A DNA stretch of 42,553 bases from Blastocatellia bacterium. GTDB lineage: Bacteria > Acidobacteriota > Blastocatellia > RBC074. The notes under the pieces were generated by a model that did not search any database, was not told where the DNA came from, and saw only the letters and a list, made by a program, of their open reading frames with translations. Positions 8,948-19,011 of the stretch are shown here, piece after piece. The position numbers were made by a program, and so were the translations under genes. Numbering within the stretch: the stretch's first letter is position 1; every line of letters begins with the position of its first letter. The stretch is taken from positions 1 through 42,553 of the forward strand of contig JAEUQN010000041.1 in NCBI GenBank assembly GCA_016789725.1, in the 5' to 3' direction.

Positions 8948-8977
8948 AAGTTGATCTCCGGTCGGATAATAGAAAGC

Positions 8978-9031
8978 AGCCTGATTGAAGACGACGCTCT
9001 CACGATTTTCTTAATCGTCTTCAATCAGGCT
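8978..9031 (+). terminator. Strong hairpin followed by T7 (plus-strand terminator geometry)
   Basis: A perfect 17-bp stem (8978-8994 with 9015-9031) is followed on the plus strand by AC and T7 (9034-9040). A competing inner hairpin ACGATT/AATCGT (9002-9007 with 9013-9018) shares the 3' arm. No plus-strand gene precedes it. On the minus strand it lies 145 nt after the glycoside hydrolase stop, but the following run (GCTTTCTATT) is a poor U tract. It may end the hydrolase transcript or an unseen plus-strand RNA. Confidence 0.5.
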
Positions 9032-9175
9032 ACTTTTTTTCGGTTGCTGAACGATGAATACGCGATTGCATTCATCGGGAAGATCATGCCGGATGCTCTC
9101 GTCGGAATCTTCAAGAAGAAGCAAAGAGTTTGTAAAGGATGTAAAGATTCAGGGACGAGAGTTCACTCTCTTCAA

Positions 9176-10771
9176 TTACTTCAATTTTAATTTCAAAAGC
9201 CAATCCTGGGCCGTTGGTGCGCGGAATTTGCCATCTGCCTGAATTGCAGCTCGCCACAGCCCTGTACGCGGATCAAACCATTCGCCTCGTGCGGAGACAT
9301 TGATTGTAATCTCGCCACCAACCGGCAAATAAATGACCGCTACATCGCCTCTCAACGTTTTAGCAGCAGCCATAAATTTAGCAGGCTCGGATGCCTGTTT
9401 TGTAATCAGCGAGGCGTCCGGGCGTAATTCCCACCATTTCAACGAGGCAAAGAACTTATGTAAAAATTTCATTTGCTGGCTGCCGGGCAAATTCATAGCC
9501 TCAGACCACGGCTTGGCGATGCCTGTGCCTTTGTGTAACAACGGCTCTTTCGCTTCGACTTCCCAACTCCAAATACCATGTGCTCCATAGGTCACCCCAG
9601 CCGTTGGCGCATTCAATAAGCTCCAATAACTTGCCCGGCGTACAGAAAAATCGGAGTGCCGTAGTTTGGAATGATAAGAGACATGATCTTCGTAAGGCGG
9701 TTCGAGGTTAATGAAGGGGCGTTTAGTAAATTGCTTCGCTTCTTTGGCGATAGGGCCGGAGTGAATCCAGTTTAGAGAGGCATCGTTATCCCCATGTCCG
9801 CTTTGATAGCCAATAATGTCGAGCCATTTGTCATCTTTGTAAATCTCCGTATAGCTTTGCATGCCTTGCGGGTGCATCACGATGGGCGCATGCGGTTCAT
9901 CGCCGAAAACCTCCCGGCAAATCCGTCGCCATTTTTCTCCATTTGCGTCCCGATACGTCGTGTCCCCCGCTGGAATCCATACGACATGATGAGCACCATA
10001 GCGAGCGATCAAATATTTTTCCAACAGAATCGCCTGATCTTCAGGCAAATACCAACCGGGATTTTCGTCACCCCGAATCGCCCAAAGCAGTACTGGAATT
10101 GCCAACAATCCTTTGGCATTGAGCGCATCAATCCGCGCATCCATTCGTTTGAAAAATGCTGGATTGATTTGGATTTTTTCTTTGCCGGTGAAAGCCACTT
10201 CGCCTTCCAGATTGCCGGGCGCGCTGCGCCATTGTGTCGTGACAAATTGAATGGCCGTGAATTTCTTGGCAACGCGATCCTCTAAATATTTGTCCCAATC
10301 CTCTGCCTTCGATAATAATGCTCCATTCCAGGCCGTGTCGCCGAGCCAGAAGAAAGGCGTTCCATCGGCGTGTTCCAAATGGGAACCAGCTTTACTGACT
10401 TGCACTGCCCCGTGTCGAAAGAAGCGATTAATGTCTTTGGTTTTACGACAAACAAAAGAACCGCGTTGAGCATTCAATCCGGCATAATCAGGATAAGCAA
10501 TTGTGCGAAAGCGCCACGTCCCAGCTTCATTGGGCATAAATCGCACGCGCCACGTTTTGCCCCCATCCCAAAAAGCGGACACTTTATGGCGTTTGCCGGT
10601 GGGAGAAATAAGGCGAACAATCAAGCCAATGCTTGGATCAGGACTGGTTTTGGGATCCGCTTCAAAAGCGCGTTCCCACCGCCCCCATAACGGTACGCGA
10701 TTATTTTGCGCAAGACAGATCGGGGTGAGCAACAAACAAACAAAGACGATCAATACATAATTAGTTTTCAT
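9176..10771 (-). CDS. DUF4038/apiosidase-like glycoside hydrolase (GH140-type), exported
   Basis: 531 aa, with a signal peptide at 1-21 ending CLAQ. Three regions follow the usual order: an N-terminal beta-sandwich of the DUF5060 type (about 25-105, VPLWGRWERAFEA through GTWRFRTIAYPD); a TIM-barrel DUF4038 domain (about 118-430, opening with the hallmark DGTPFFWLGDTAWNG, then IPVLLWAIRG, VVWIPAGDTTYRD and RPFINLEPPYED); and a C-terminal putative collagen-binding domain (about 440-530, ending EWFDPRTGLW). Characterised GH140 enzymes cleave apiose linkages in rhamnogalacturonan II; Asp and Glu in the GDT and NLEPPYE motifs are the likely acid/base and nucleophile. Substrate here is inferred from the family only. 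It probably acts in the periplasm on plant polysaccharide fragments. Confidence 0.85.
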   Translation of the reverse strand: MKTNYVLIVFVCLLLTPICLAQNNRVPLWGRWERAFEADPKTSPDPSIGLIVRLISPTGKRHKVSAFWDGGKTWRVRFMPNEAGTWRFRTIAYPDYAGLNAQRGSFVCRKTKDINRFFRHGAVQVSKAGSHLEHADGTPFFWLGDTAWNGALLSKAEDWDKYLEDRVAKKFTAIQFVTTQWRSAPGNLEGEVAFTGKEKIQINPAFFKRMDARIDALNAKGLLAIPVLLWAIRGDENPGWYLPEDQAILLEKYLIARYGAHHVVWIPAGDTTYRDANGEKWRRICREVFGDEPHAPIVMHPQGMQSYTEIYKDDKWLDIIGYQSGHGDNDASLNWIHSGPIAKEAKQFTKRPFINLEPPYEDHVSYHSKLRHSDFSVRRASYWSLLNAPTAGVTYGAHGIWSWEVEAKEPLLHKGTGIAKPWSEAMNLPGSQQMKFLHKFFASLKWWELRPDASLITKQASEPAKFMAAAKTLRGDVAVIYLPVGGEITINVSARGEWFDPRTGLWRAAIQADGKFRAPTAQDWLLKLKLK

Positions 10772-10881
10772 AACGCTTTGGAAAAGTAATGTCGGTGAAC
10801 TGCCTGCTATTGTGCCAGCATTCGTAATTTCTGCAAGAACCTGGATTGCGACAGGCTCTAACTTACAACTAAGATTACCCC

Positions 10882-11247
10882 ATGGATTTAACTCAACCGC
10901 TTAAAGAATTAGTCGTGAACGTTTCCGGCGCAATCGGTGCGGTATTGATTGATAACGAAGGCGAGGCCATCACGCATTTTAATATCCGAGGTGCTGACGA
11001 AAATGAACGTGTCCGCTTGATCAGTGCCTATCATCGCATTTGGCTCAGCGATTGCCAGAGTCTGACTCAGAAAATGAAGCTCGGCGCGATGGATCATTTG
11101 ATTCAGCGTTATGAAACGGGAACCGTAATCGTGAAATCGCTCAAAGGCAATCACGCCTTGGTCTTAATCGGCGAGAAGAATTTATTTCTGGGCCAGGGAT
11201 TGTTGCGCCTGAACCAGATTGCGGAACTGATTTCTGAAGATTTGTGA
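10882..11247 (+). CDS. Roadblock/LC7 domain protein
   Basis: 121 aa. The fold is visible from the sequence: an N-terminal helix, then GAIGAVLIDNEGEAI (two strands with the typical Asp-turn), a central helix (NERVRLISAYHRIWLSD), the paired strands GTVIVKSLKGNHALVLIGE, and the C-terminal helix LLRLNQIAELISEDL. Roadblock/LC7 proteins act as partners or GTPase-activating proteins of small Ras-like GTPases (MglB on MglA). No GTPase gene is adjacent, so the partner is unknown. The ribosome binding site is weak (TAAGATT before ATG 10882). It is followed 87 nt later by the dehydratase on the same strand; co-transcription is possible. Confidence 0.75.
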   Translation: MDLTQPLKELVVNVSGAIGAVLIDNEGEAITHFNIRGADENERVRLISAYHRIWLSDCQSLTQKMKLGAMDHLIQRYETGTVIVKSLKGNHALVLIGEKNLFLGQGLLRLNQIAELISEDL

Positions 11248-11334
11248 AGATCGAATTCCTCAGCAAGCTTGCAGTTTTTCGGCTTGTGCTTTACCTCTGT
11301 CAATTCAACCATCAATTCGCACCGGAGAAAAACC

Positions 11335-13290
11335 ATGACTGACCCCATTTTCGGGACCAACGATCCCAATCTTTTTTCTGTTATCACCAAGCAACGCGGC
11401 CCGGCTGGCAGTCTACCGCTGACGCCTTCTGATCTGCTGGATCGTCCGAGCGGCGATATTTTTGGCTGGAGTCAGGACGTCGGCATGGGCTGGGAACCTT
11501 CGCATCTTGGTCGCCCCGAAGTCTTGATTTTAAGCACCCAGGGCGGTATTCGCCTGCCCGACGGCCAACCGCTCGCACTTGGCTATCACACCGGGCATTG
11601 GGAAGTTGGATTGTTGATGCAGGCCGCTGCTGAAGAATTGCGCCGCGTGGATTGCATTCCGTTTGCAGGCTACTGCACCGATCCATGCGATGGCCGTTCA
11701 CAAGGTACGACCGGGATGTTCGATAGCTTGCCCTATCGCAACGATGCGGCAATAGTGCTGCGCCGCTTGATTCGTTCGCTGCCGACGCGACAAGGAGTGA
11801 TCGGCGTTGCAACCTGTGACAAGGGGCTTCCGGCAATGATGATGGCACTCGCAGGCACACTGGATTTGCCAACCGTCTTAGTCCCCGGTGGGGTCACACT
11901 TCCAGCCAGCGACGGCGAAGACGCGGGTAAAGCGCAAACCATCGGCGCACGGTTTGCCAATCAGCAAATTACGCTCGAAGAAGCTTCCGAAATCGGTTGT
12001 CGAACCTGCGGATCGCCCGGCGGTGGTTGTCAATTTTTAGGTACTGCGGCAACCTCACAGGTCATCGCCGAAGCCCTTGGCTTAGCTGTCCCACATAGCG
12101 CGCTCGCGCCGTCGGGGCAGCCTATTTGGACAGATATTGCGCGCCGTTCCGTCACCGCCTTTTTGCAGCAGAAATCCCTCGGACTCTCCACCAAATTCAT
12201 CGTCACACCAACTGCTATTCGCAATGCTATCGCCGTGCATTCGGCGTTTGGCGGTTCGACAAATTTGTTGTTGCACGTACCTGCGATTGCGCAGGCGGCG
12301 GGACTCGAGGCGCCTGCGGTCGAAGAGTGGATTCAAGCCAACAAACAAGTGCCGCGTTTAGTGGATTCCCTGCCCAACGGTCCGCATCCGACGATCCGTG
12401 TGTTTCTCGCGGGCGGTGTGCCTGAGGTGATGTTGCATCTGCGACGATTGGGATTGCTGGATGGCAGCGCGTTGACGGCCTTTGGGGAACCGCTGGATCG
12501 GATGCTTGATTGGTGGGAAGCGTCAGACCGCCGTCGCATCCTGCGCGAACGATTGCTTAGCGAAGACGGCATTCATCCTGACGAAGTGATTATGAATCCC
12601 GAACAAGCCCGCATCAAAGGTTTGAGCAGCACCGTGACTTTCATCAAAGGGAATCTCGCTCCCGAAGGCGCGATTGTCAAAAGCACAGCGATTGCACGTT
12701 CGATGATTGGCGATGATGGGGCATATCGGCTGACCGGTCCGGCGCGCATTTTCACCAGCGAACGCGCGACGATTGCGGCCATCAAAAGCCAGGGCGAAGA
12801 CCGCATTAAAGCGGGCGAAGTGATTGTCTTGATTTGTCGCGGCCCGCTCGGCACAGGCATGGAAGAGGTTTATCAAATCACGTCGGCGCTGAAATATATG
12901 CCCTACGCGAATTCGGTCGCGCTCATCACCGATGCCCGTTTTTCCGGCGTATCCAGCGGCCCGTGCATCGGCCACGTCGGCCCCGAAGCGTTGGCGGGCG
13001 GCCCCATCGGCAAATTGCGCGATGGCGATTTGGTGCGCGTCATCATTGACACAGTGAAGCTGGAAGGCTCGATTGATTTGGTCAATGAAAATCACGCGCC
13101 GAACGATGCAGAACTTGAACGTCGCACGAGTCGTGTTGATCTCGCGGCTGATCCTGCATTGCCTGCTGACACTCGACTCTGGGCCGCCTTGCAAAATGCC
13201 AGCGGCGGCGCGTGGAAAGGCTGCGTCTACGACGTGGATCGTATTATCAAAGTGTTGGAAGCGGGACAAAAAGCATTAGCCGCTCAATAA
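11335..13290 (+). CDS. YjhG/YagF-family sugar-acid dehydratase (probable D-xylonate dehydratase)
   Basis: 651 aa of the IlvD/EDD superfamily, with the length and N-terminus of the YjhG/YagF branch. Those enzymes dehydrate D-xylonate to 2-keto-3-deoxy-D-xylonate using an iron-sulphur cluster. Start chosen at ATG 11335 because GGAG at 11324-11327 precedes it. Likely cluster ligands are Cys118 ([14 protein letters not shown]), Cys161 ([10 protein letters not shown]) and Cys232 ([14 protein letters not shown]). The C-terminal half carries [19 protein letters not shown], the conserved substrate-binding end of the family. The lactonase at 27579-28457 could supply the upstream step, but 14 kb and the ADOP operon lie between. 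Substrate (xylonate versus another pentonate) is inferred. Confidence 0.88.
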   Translation: MTDPIFGTNDPNLFSVITKQRGPAGSLPLTPSDLLDRPSGDIFGWSQDVGMGWEPSHLGRPEVLILSTQGGIRLPDGQPLALGYHTGHWEVGLLMQAAAEELRRVDCIPFAGYCTDPCDGRSQGTTGMFDSLPYRNDAAIVLRRLIRSLPTRQGVIGVATCDKGLPAMMMALAGTLDLPTVLVPGGVTLPASDGEDAGKAQTIGARFANQQITLEEASEIGCRTCGSPGGGCQFLGTAATSQVIAEALGLAVPHSALAPSGQPIWTDIARRSVTAFLQQKSLGLSTKFIVTPTAIRNAIAVHSAFGGSTNLLLHVPAIAQAAGLEAPAVEEWIQANKQVPRLVDSLPNGPHPTIRVFLAGGVPEVMLHLRRLGLLDGSALTAFGEPLDRMLDWWEASDRRRILRERLLSEDGIHPDEVIMNPEQARIKGLSSTVTFIKGNLAPEGAIVKSTAIARSMIGDDGAYRLTGPARIFTSERATIAAIKSQGEDRIKAGEVIVLICRGPLGTGMEEVYQITSALKYMPYANSVALITDARFSGVSSGPCIGHVGPEALAGGPIGKLRDGDLVRVIIDTVKLEGSIDLVNENHAPNDAELERRTSRVDLAADPALPADTRLWAALQNASGGAWKGCVYDVDRIIKVLEAGQKALAAQ

Positions 13291-13294
13291 CGTT

Positions 13295-16093
13295 TCACTC
13301 CTGCCGTAAGGCAATCAAGGGATCTACTTTCGTGGCGCGACGTGCGGGCAGGTAACAGGCCAACAATGCCGCCGCTGCCAGCACCGCTATCGCTGCACCG
13401 AACACCAGCGGATCGAACGGGCTGACGGAAAACAGGATGCCGCGCATCGCCCAGGCGACGAAGCCCGCCAGCACCAAACCAAATCCCAAGCCCAGACTGG
13501 TTAGCAACACGCCTTCGCGCAGCAACAGGCGCAGGATGTTGCGACGATCTGCGCCGAGCGCCATGCGAATCCCGATTTCGCGCGTGCGGCGCGCAACCAT
13601 AAACGCATTGACGCCATAAACACCGATTAGCGACAGCAGCAACGCGACGCTGCCAAAGATCGCAAACAGGATCGCGCCCATCCGCAACAACCACATGCCA
13701 ACGCTCGTCGTGAAATGAAAGCGCATGGACTTCGCCGCCAGCATCGGCAAGGTCGGATCAAGGCGATGTACTTCTTCGCGCACCACGCGGATCAGCCCGT
13801 CAACATTGGCCCCGGGCAAGGCGCGCACGTTGAGGTAAGCTTCCGAAAAGTAATGTTGGGCATAAGGCAGGAACACTTTCGGGCTGTCGTCCTGTCGCAG
13901 GAGTTCGTCTTTGAAGGGCGGCACAATGCCCACGACTTCAAAGAGTTCCTGCGGTCTGGCTCCGACCGGAATGTATCCGCCGGTCCCCCGATTGTCCGCA
14001 TCGGAACCGCCTGCGAACTGAATCGTGCGGCCCATTGCGGATTCGCCCGGCCAGAGCTTTTCAGCCAACGACGCACTGATGATCGCCACCTGCGGCGCAG
14101 CGGCATCGGTAAATTCGCCGCTGCGAAATTCGCGCCCTTGCAACAAGGTGATGCCGAGCGTACGAAAATAATCTGCGCCGATGACGTTGTAATTGGCGGG
14201 CAGAGCTTTGCCCTGCGCAGGCGTTCCGGCACTTGCGGGCGGAGGGAATGGCATCCCGCCCTGTTGCACGCGCTGTCCGAAAACCAGTTCTCCGAACGGG
14301 GCACACAGTGACAAACTTGCGGCTTCCACGCCCGGCAACGTACTGACCCGCTCCGTCACGCGCCGATACAATTGCCGCACTTCGGTTTCGGTATACCCCG
14401 CCAGACTGCCGTCCAGACGCAGATAAAAACCGCGATCCAAATCAAAACCAGGATGAATGCCAATCGCCTGAATCGCGCCTCGGCTCGCCAAACCGGCGGC
14501 GACCAACAAACAGAGCGAAAGCGCGATTTGCCCCATTACCAGCACATGCCGGGTAGCGAACAAGCGGCGACGAGAGGCTTGCATATTTGTCCCGGCGCTT
14601 TCTTTCAACTCTGCGTTCAGATTAAACCGAACGGTTTTCAAGGCTGGTCCCAGCGCAAAAAACAGCGTCGCCAACAAACTAAATCCGAGCGTCGCGCCCA
14701 GCACACGCACGTCCGGCCACGGATTGAAGTCGAAGGAAAACGGAACCATTTGCAGCATCCAACCGATCAGCCTCTCCGTCGCCACCGCCGCGAGCACGAT
14801 GCCTGCCAGACCGCCGAGCAACGCCAGCAAAAAGCCTTCGGTCAGGAGTTGCCGCACCAGGCGTCCGGCGCGTGCGCCCAACGCCTGTCGCACGGCAAAT
14901 TCTTTGCGCCGTGCGGCTCCACGCGCCAGCAACATATTCGCCAGATTCAGGCACGCAATCAGCAACACCAAGCTGGAAAGTCCTTGCGCCAACACGCCAA
15001 TCGTCGCAATCATCGCGCGATCATTTGACGGTGCCGTCGAAATCGCCATGCGCGGCAGCGGCGCAATCGTAAGGAGTTGGTCGTGATTCGCGCTCGCGTA
15101 GGCGTCGGCAAGTTGTTTGCTGACCACTTGCAACCGCGCGTTGACGGCTTCCATCGTAACGCCTTGCCTCAAGCGCCCGACAATCATCAGGTCGTGCCAA
15201 CTGCGATCTTGCAGTGATTTGTTTTCCGGCAACGCGAACGAAAGCGGCATAAACAGGTCAGGCGAGAAAAACGCATTCGTGCCGGTGAAGCCTTGTGGAG
15301 CGATGCCGACGATATTCACGACGCGACCATTGACGCGCATACTTTGCCCGATGAGGTTCGACTGAGCGCCGTGTTGTTGCCACCAGCGATAACTGACAAT
15401 CGCAACCGGCGCAGGCTGTGTTTCTTCTTCCGGCAAAAACGTGCGCCCTTGCGCCAACTGCACACCGAAAACAGAGAAGTAATTGGCGCTGATTTTGACC
15501 GCTGTGACCGAGCGCGTCATCTCGCCTTCGGTCACGCCCGCATTCAAAAAACTGATTGCCAGCACGTCTTCAAACACATCTCGCTGTGCGCGCAGATCGG
15601 TATAATTCGGATGTGAGAACGAACGGTATTCATCTGTACGCTTGGTGTCTTGCGAATAGATGCCGACCAATTGTTCCGGCTCGCGCCCTGAAATCGGTTT
15701 CAGCAGCACCGCATTGATTAAGCTGAATACCGTCGTGTTCGCGCCGATGCCGAGTGCCAGCGTCATCACGGCAATCAGGGTGAAGCCTTTGTGTTTACCG
15801 AGCATCCGCACGCCGTAGCGTAAGTCTTGTAACATCTCGTCCTCCCATCGTTGCGGCTGCAACCAGAGCGCATCCCAAAACGCGCCCACACTACGTCGCA
15901 GCAAATCCAGTTTGTTTGGTAAATTGAGCTTGTCCCAATCGGCCAACATCGTTTCCCGATAGTGTAATTCGGCTTCCCACTCTTGTCGCCAATCGGCGCG
16001 TAGTCGTTGCGGAACAATTACGCCGATCAATGCAATCAGCCAGAGCCAAAAGCGAAAACGCATGGGGTGCTTCGAATGGTTCATCGGCTTCAC
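13295..16093 (-). CDS. ADOP-family FtsX/MacB-type permease A
   Basis: 932 aa from GTG 16093, which overlaps the stop of the preceding permease in GTGA (ATG 16084 is an alternative). Acidobacterial duplicated orphan permeases carry two MacB-PCD/FtsX modules in one chain and no ATPase of their own. Visible here: a short permease-prefix segment with [14 protein letters not shown] (about 29-42) and [10 protein letters not shown], the first TM with [13 protein letters not shown] (about 112-125), a periplasmic domain, a three-TM FtsX block (about 380-510, LANMLLARGAARRKEFAVRQ), a second periplasmic domain and a final FtsX block ending LPARRATKVDPLIALRQE. Last gene of the padR operon. The transported substrate is unknown; the fold suggests mechanotransmission or export coupled to a distant MacB-type ATPase. 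It ends 5 nt from the convergent dehydratase. Confidence 0.9.
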   Translation of the reverse strand: MKPMNHSKHPMRFRFWLWLIALIGVIVPQRLRADWRQEWEAELHYRETMLADWDKLNLPNKLDLLRRSVGAFWDALWLQPQRWEDEMLQDLRYGVRMLGKHKGFTLIAVMTLALGIGANTTVFSLINAVLLKPISGREPEQLVGIYSQDTKRTDEYRSFSHPNYTDLRAQRDVFEDVLAISFLNAGVTEGEMTRSVTAVKISANYFSVFGVQLAQGRTFLPEEETQPAPVAIVSYRWWQQHGAQSNLIGQSMRVNGRVVNIVGIAPQGFTGTNAFFSPDLFMPLSFALPENKSLQDRSWHDLMIVGRLRQGVTMEAVNARLQVVSKQLADAYASANHDQLLTIAPLPRMAISTAPSNDRAMIATIGVLAQGLSSLVLLIACLNLANMLLARGAARRKEFAVRQALGARAGRLVRQLLTEGFLLALLGGLAGIVLAAVATERLIGWMLQMVPFSFDFNPWPDVRVLGATLGFSLLATLFFALGPALKTVRFNLNAELKESAGTNMQASRRRLFATRHVLVMGQIALSLCLLVAAGLASRGAIQAIGIHPGFDLDRGFYLRLDGSLAGYTETEVRQLYRRVTERVSTLPGVEAASLSLCAPFGELVFGQRVQQGGMPFPPPASAGTPAQGKALPANYNVIGADYFRTLGITLLQGREFRSGEFTDAAAPQVAIISASLAEKLWPGESAMGRTIQFAGGSDADNRGTGGYIPVGARPQELFEVVGIVPPFKDELLRQDDSPKVFLPYAQHYFSEAYLNVRALPGANVDGLIRVVREEVHRLDPTLPMLAAKSMRFHFTTSVGMWLLRMGAILFAIFGSVALLLSLIGVYGVNAFMVARRTREIGIRMALGADRRNILRLLLREGVLLTSLGLGFGLVLAGFVAWAMRGILFSVSPFDPLVFGAAIAVLAAAALLACYLPARRATKVDPLIALRQE

Positions 16094-18990
16094 TGGTGCC
16101 GTAATGCGACGAGCGGATCAACCTGTGTCGCGCGTCGTGCGGGCAGCCAACAGGCCAGCAGCGCGACGAACGTCAAGAGCAGTGCGACGCCGAAAAACGT
16201 AAGCGGGTCGGTCGCGCCAATGCCGAAGAGAAACCGTTGCAAGACGCGTGTTGCCACCAGCGCCAGCGCCAACCCTGCGCCCGCGCCAAACAGTGTCAGC
16301 CTCAAGCCTTGCCCGACAATCAGGCGCAGCACGTCGCGCCGTTCAGCGCCGAGCGCCATGCGCACGCCAATCTCGCGTGTGCGCGCGGCAACCGCATATG
16401 ACATCACGCCGTACAGCCCCACGCTGGCGAGCAGTAAGCCCAGCAAGCCGAAAGCTCCCACCAGCCGTGCGCCCATTTGCATCGGCCAGAAAGTGAACGC
16501 AATAAATTCGTCAAGCGTCTTGATGTCCTGCGCGGGTATGTTTTCGTCCAGCGCCTGTACTGCTTGCCGCAGGGCAGCAAACAATGCTTGCGGGTTACCG
16601 TCAGCGTGAACCAGCAGTGTTACTCGTTGGGAATGCTGCTGCGCCAGCGGGCGATAAGTAACAGCACGTAGCCTTTGGTCATCAAGGCGGATGAGCGTGT
16701 CTTTCACGACGCCAACGATTTCACAGGGTTGAGCATTTGACGCAGTGTCGCCGAAGCGCAAGCGTTTGCCAATCGGGTCTTCGTTCGGGAAGAAGCGACG
16801 CGCCATCGTTTCGTTGATGATCGTCACCGCAGGCGCATTGGCCGAATCCTGCGGCGTGAAATCGCGTCCGCGCACGAGCGGCGTACCGAGGGCGCGGAAA
16901 TAATCGAGGCCGATGAGTTGCGCGGCGACGTTCAGATTGCGGGCATCAGGCGGCGTTGCGCGCCCGTCAATCGCTACCTCTTCAGTCAACAACATGAAAC
17001 CCATCGGCAGGTAATTCGCCATCGTTGCCGCTTGCACGCCGGGCAGCGCGCGCACGCGCTCCGTCAGTTGGTGAGCGAACTCGCGCCCTTTCGCCTCGTC
17101 GTAGCCTTGTGGTTCCAAATAGAAAGAGAGCGCCATCCGATTTTCGGTTTGAAAGCCGGGATCAATTTTCTGCATCTGCTGCAAACTGCGGATGAACAGT
17201 CCCGCAGCAATCAGCAAAACCAACGACACCGCAAGCTGCGAAACAACCAGCGCGTTGCGCAAATTGAAGCGCCCGTGCTGCTTCCCTGCGCCCGTCTCGT
17301 CCTTCAACGCTGGAACGACCTCCGGCTTCGAGGCGGCCAGCGCAGGCACCAGGCCAAAGAGCAGGCTCACCAACAGCGCGAGCAACAGCGTGAAGCCCAA
17401 CACGGACGCATCCAACCGCAAATCCAGGTTAAAGCCCACTGCCCCCGGCACTGGCGGTTTGAGCGTCATCAGCACGCGGTTGACCCAAAAGGCCAGCAGC
17501 AATCCTGCGCCCGCGCCCAACAACCCAAGCAGCAAGCTTTCGGTCAGCATTTGACGCACGAGCCGGAAGCGGCTGGCCCCCAATGCCAACCGCACCGCAA
17601 TTTCTTTGCGCCGGGCCGTGGCCCGCGTCAGCAATAAGTTCGCCACATTCGCGCAGGCGATCAGCAACACGATGCTGACTACCACGAACAGCAGTGTGGC
17701 GGCTATTTTCGCGCGCCGCTGCAAAGACGGAATGCCCAGTCCCTGCGGCTGCTCAAGCTTGAGTGAACGGTCTTCATTTGCGCGGCGTTGGCGTGCGGTG
17801 GGAGGCGGATCGGCCAGATCGAGTTGCCGGTTGATCGTTTCGAGCGCCGCTTGCGCTTGCACGACGGATACGCCGGATTTGAGCCGTCCGATGGCGGCAA
17901 AGAGTTGCTCGTGGCGGTTGGAAAGACTGGTCTGATATGCGGGACTCACCTGCGTCAGCATTGTCAACGGCAGCCAGAAATCGGTGGGGAACATCTCCCT
18001 GATTCCGTTGAATCCGGCAGGCGCAACGCCAACGACGGTGTACTTTTGTCGGTTGACCGTAATCGTCTGACTGATGATGTTTGGGTTGCTATTAAAGCGG
18101 CTTTGCCAGAAGCCATGACTAATCACTACGACCGGCTGCGTGTTGAGCGTGCGCTCTTCCTCCGGCAAGAAACCGCGTCCAAACACAGGCTGGATGCGCA
18201 GCACGTCGAAATAATCGCCCGACACCAGTTCGCCGCGTACCACTTCGCTATGGCTGCCATTGCCGAAGCTCAGCTCGGCGAAATGCGACGCTGCCAGACC
18301 CGACAACACTTCATTGCGCTCGCGCAGCGCCACAAAATCCGGGTAAGAAACTGGCCCTAAACTCATTCCTTCGCCCCGGTTGAATGTGACCAGTTGCTCA
18401 GGCTGCGGTACGGGCAGCGACCGGAACAACAGCGCATTCGTCAAACTGAAAATCGCCGTATTCGCCCCGATCCCCAGCGCCAGCGTCAGCACGGCAATCA
18501 AAGTGAAGCTGGGATTCTTCAGTAACATCCGGCAGCCATAACGCAAATCTTGCAACATCTCGTCCTCCCATCGTTGCGGCTGCAACCAGAGCGCATCCCA
18601 AAACGCGCCCACACTGCGTCGCAGCAAATCCAGTTTGTTTGGTAAATTGAGTTTGTCCCAGTCGGCCAACATCGTTTCCCGATAGCGCAGTTCAGCTTCC
18701 CATTCCTGCCGCCAATCGGCGCGTAATCGTTGCGGGACAATGACGCCCACCAACGCGATCAACCACAGATGGAGTCGGCCTTGTTTCTTCGTGACCGTGA
18801 GCAAACACCCGTCGTTTAGTTCCGCCAGCGTTGTGCGATATGCTTGCGCATGCGCCGTGCCTTGCCGTCGCAGCGTGTCGTAGCGTTCATCCAACCGCTG
18901 CAACAACTCCGTCACAAGCTCCGCCTCCCGTGCTGGACCAGGCCGCACGCGGGTCAACCATTGACTGATTTCTTCATCCCAATCGCGCAT
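16090..18990 (-). CDS. ADOP-family FtsX/MacB-type permease B, with full N-terminal prefix
   Basis: 966 aa from ATG 18990 (AGAGG about 9 nt upstream). It is the only one of the five with an extra soluble N-terminal helix bundle (about 1-60, MRDWDEEISQWLTRVRPG and LVTELLQRLDERY), the 'permease prefix domain 1' that often precedes ADOPs. Next come the shared [14 protein letters not shown] segment, TM1 ([15 protein letters not shown]), the first periplasmic domain, an FtsX block with VANLLLTRATARRKEIAVRL, the second periplasmic domain, and a last FtsX block ending LPARRATQVDPLVALRHQ. Its first 130 nt of prefix/RWEDEM coding sequence is about 98% identical to permease A. It starts 21 nt after the stop of permease C and overlaps A by 4 nt. 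Confidence 0.9.
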   Translation of the reverse strand: MRDWDEEISQWLTRVRPGPAREAELVTELLQRLDERYDTLRRQGTAHAQAYRTTLAELNDGCLLTVTKKQGRLHLWLIALVGVIVPQRLRADWRQEWEAELRYRETMLADWDKLNLPNKLDLLRRSVGAFWDALWLQPQRWEDEMLQDLRYGCRMLLKNPSFTLIAVLTLALGIGANTAIFSLTNALLFRSLPVPQPEQLVTFNRGEGMSLGPVSYPDFVALRERNEVLSGLAASHFAELSFGNGSHSEVVRGELVSGDYFDVLRIQPVFGRGFLPEEERTLNTQPVVVISHGFWQSRFNSNPNIISQTITVNRQKYTVVGVAPAGFNGIREMFPTDFWLPLTMLTQVSPAYQTSLSNRHEQLFAAIGRLKSGVSVVQAQAALETINRQLDLADPPPTARQRRANEDRSLKLEQPQGLGIPSLQRRAKIAATLLFVVVSIVLLIACANVANLLLTRATARRKEIAVRLALGASRFRLVRQMLTESLLLGLLGAGAGLLLAFWVNRVLMTLKPPVPGAVGFNLDLRLDASVLGFTLLLALLVSLLFGLVPALAASKPEVVPALKDETGAGKQHGRFNLRNALVVSQLAVSLVLLIAAGLFIRSLQQMQKIDPGFQTENRMALSFYLEPQGYDEAKGREFAHQLTERVRALPGVQAATMANYLPMGFMLLTEEVAIDGRATPPDARNLNVAAQLIGLDYFRALGTPLVRGRDFTPQDSANAPAVTIINETMARRFFPNEDPIGKRLRFGDTASNAQPCEIVGVVKDTLIRLDDQRLRAVTYRPLAQQHSQRVTLLVHADGNPQALFAALRQAVQALDENIPAQDIKTLDEFIAFTFWPMQMGARLVGAFGLLGLLLASVGLYGVMSYAVAARTREIGVRMALGAERRDVLRLIVGQGLRLTLFGAGAGLALALVATRVLQRFLFGIGATDPLTFFGVALLLTFVALLACWLPARRATQVDPLVALRHQ

Positions 18991-19011
18991 AGTGCAATGC
19001 CTCTAAAAATG

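Noticed and set aside
9016..9031. 16-nt match to 41271-41286 (CGTCTTCAATCAGGCT)
   Set aside because: One copy is codons of an unrelated gene (LIEDA); about one match of this length by chance is not surprising in a 42-kb window.
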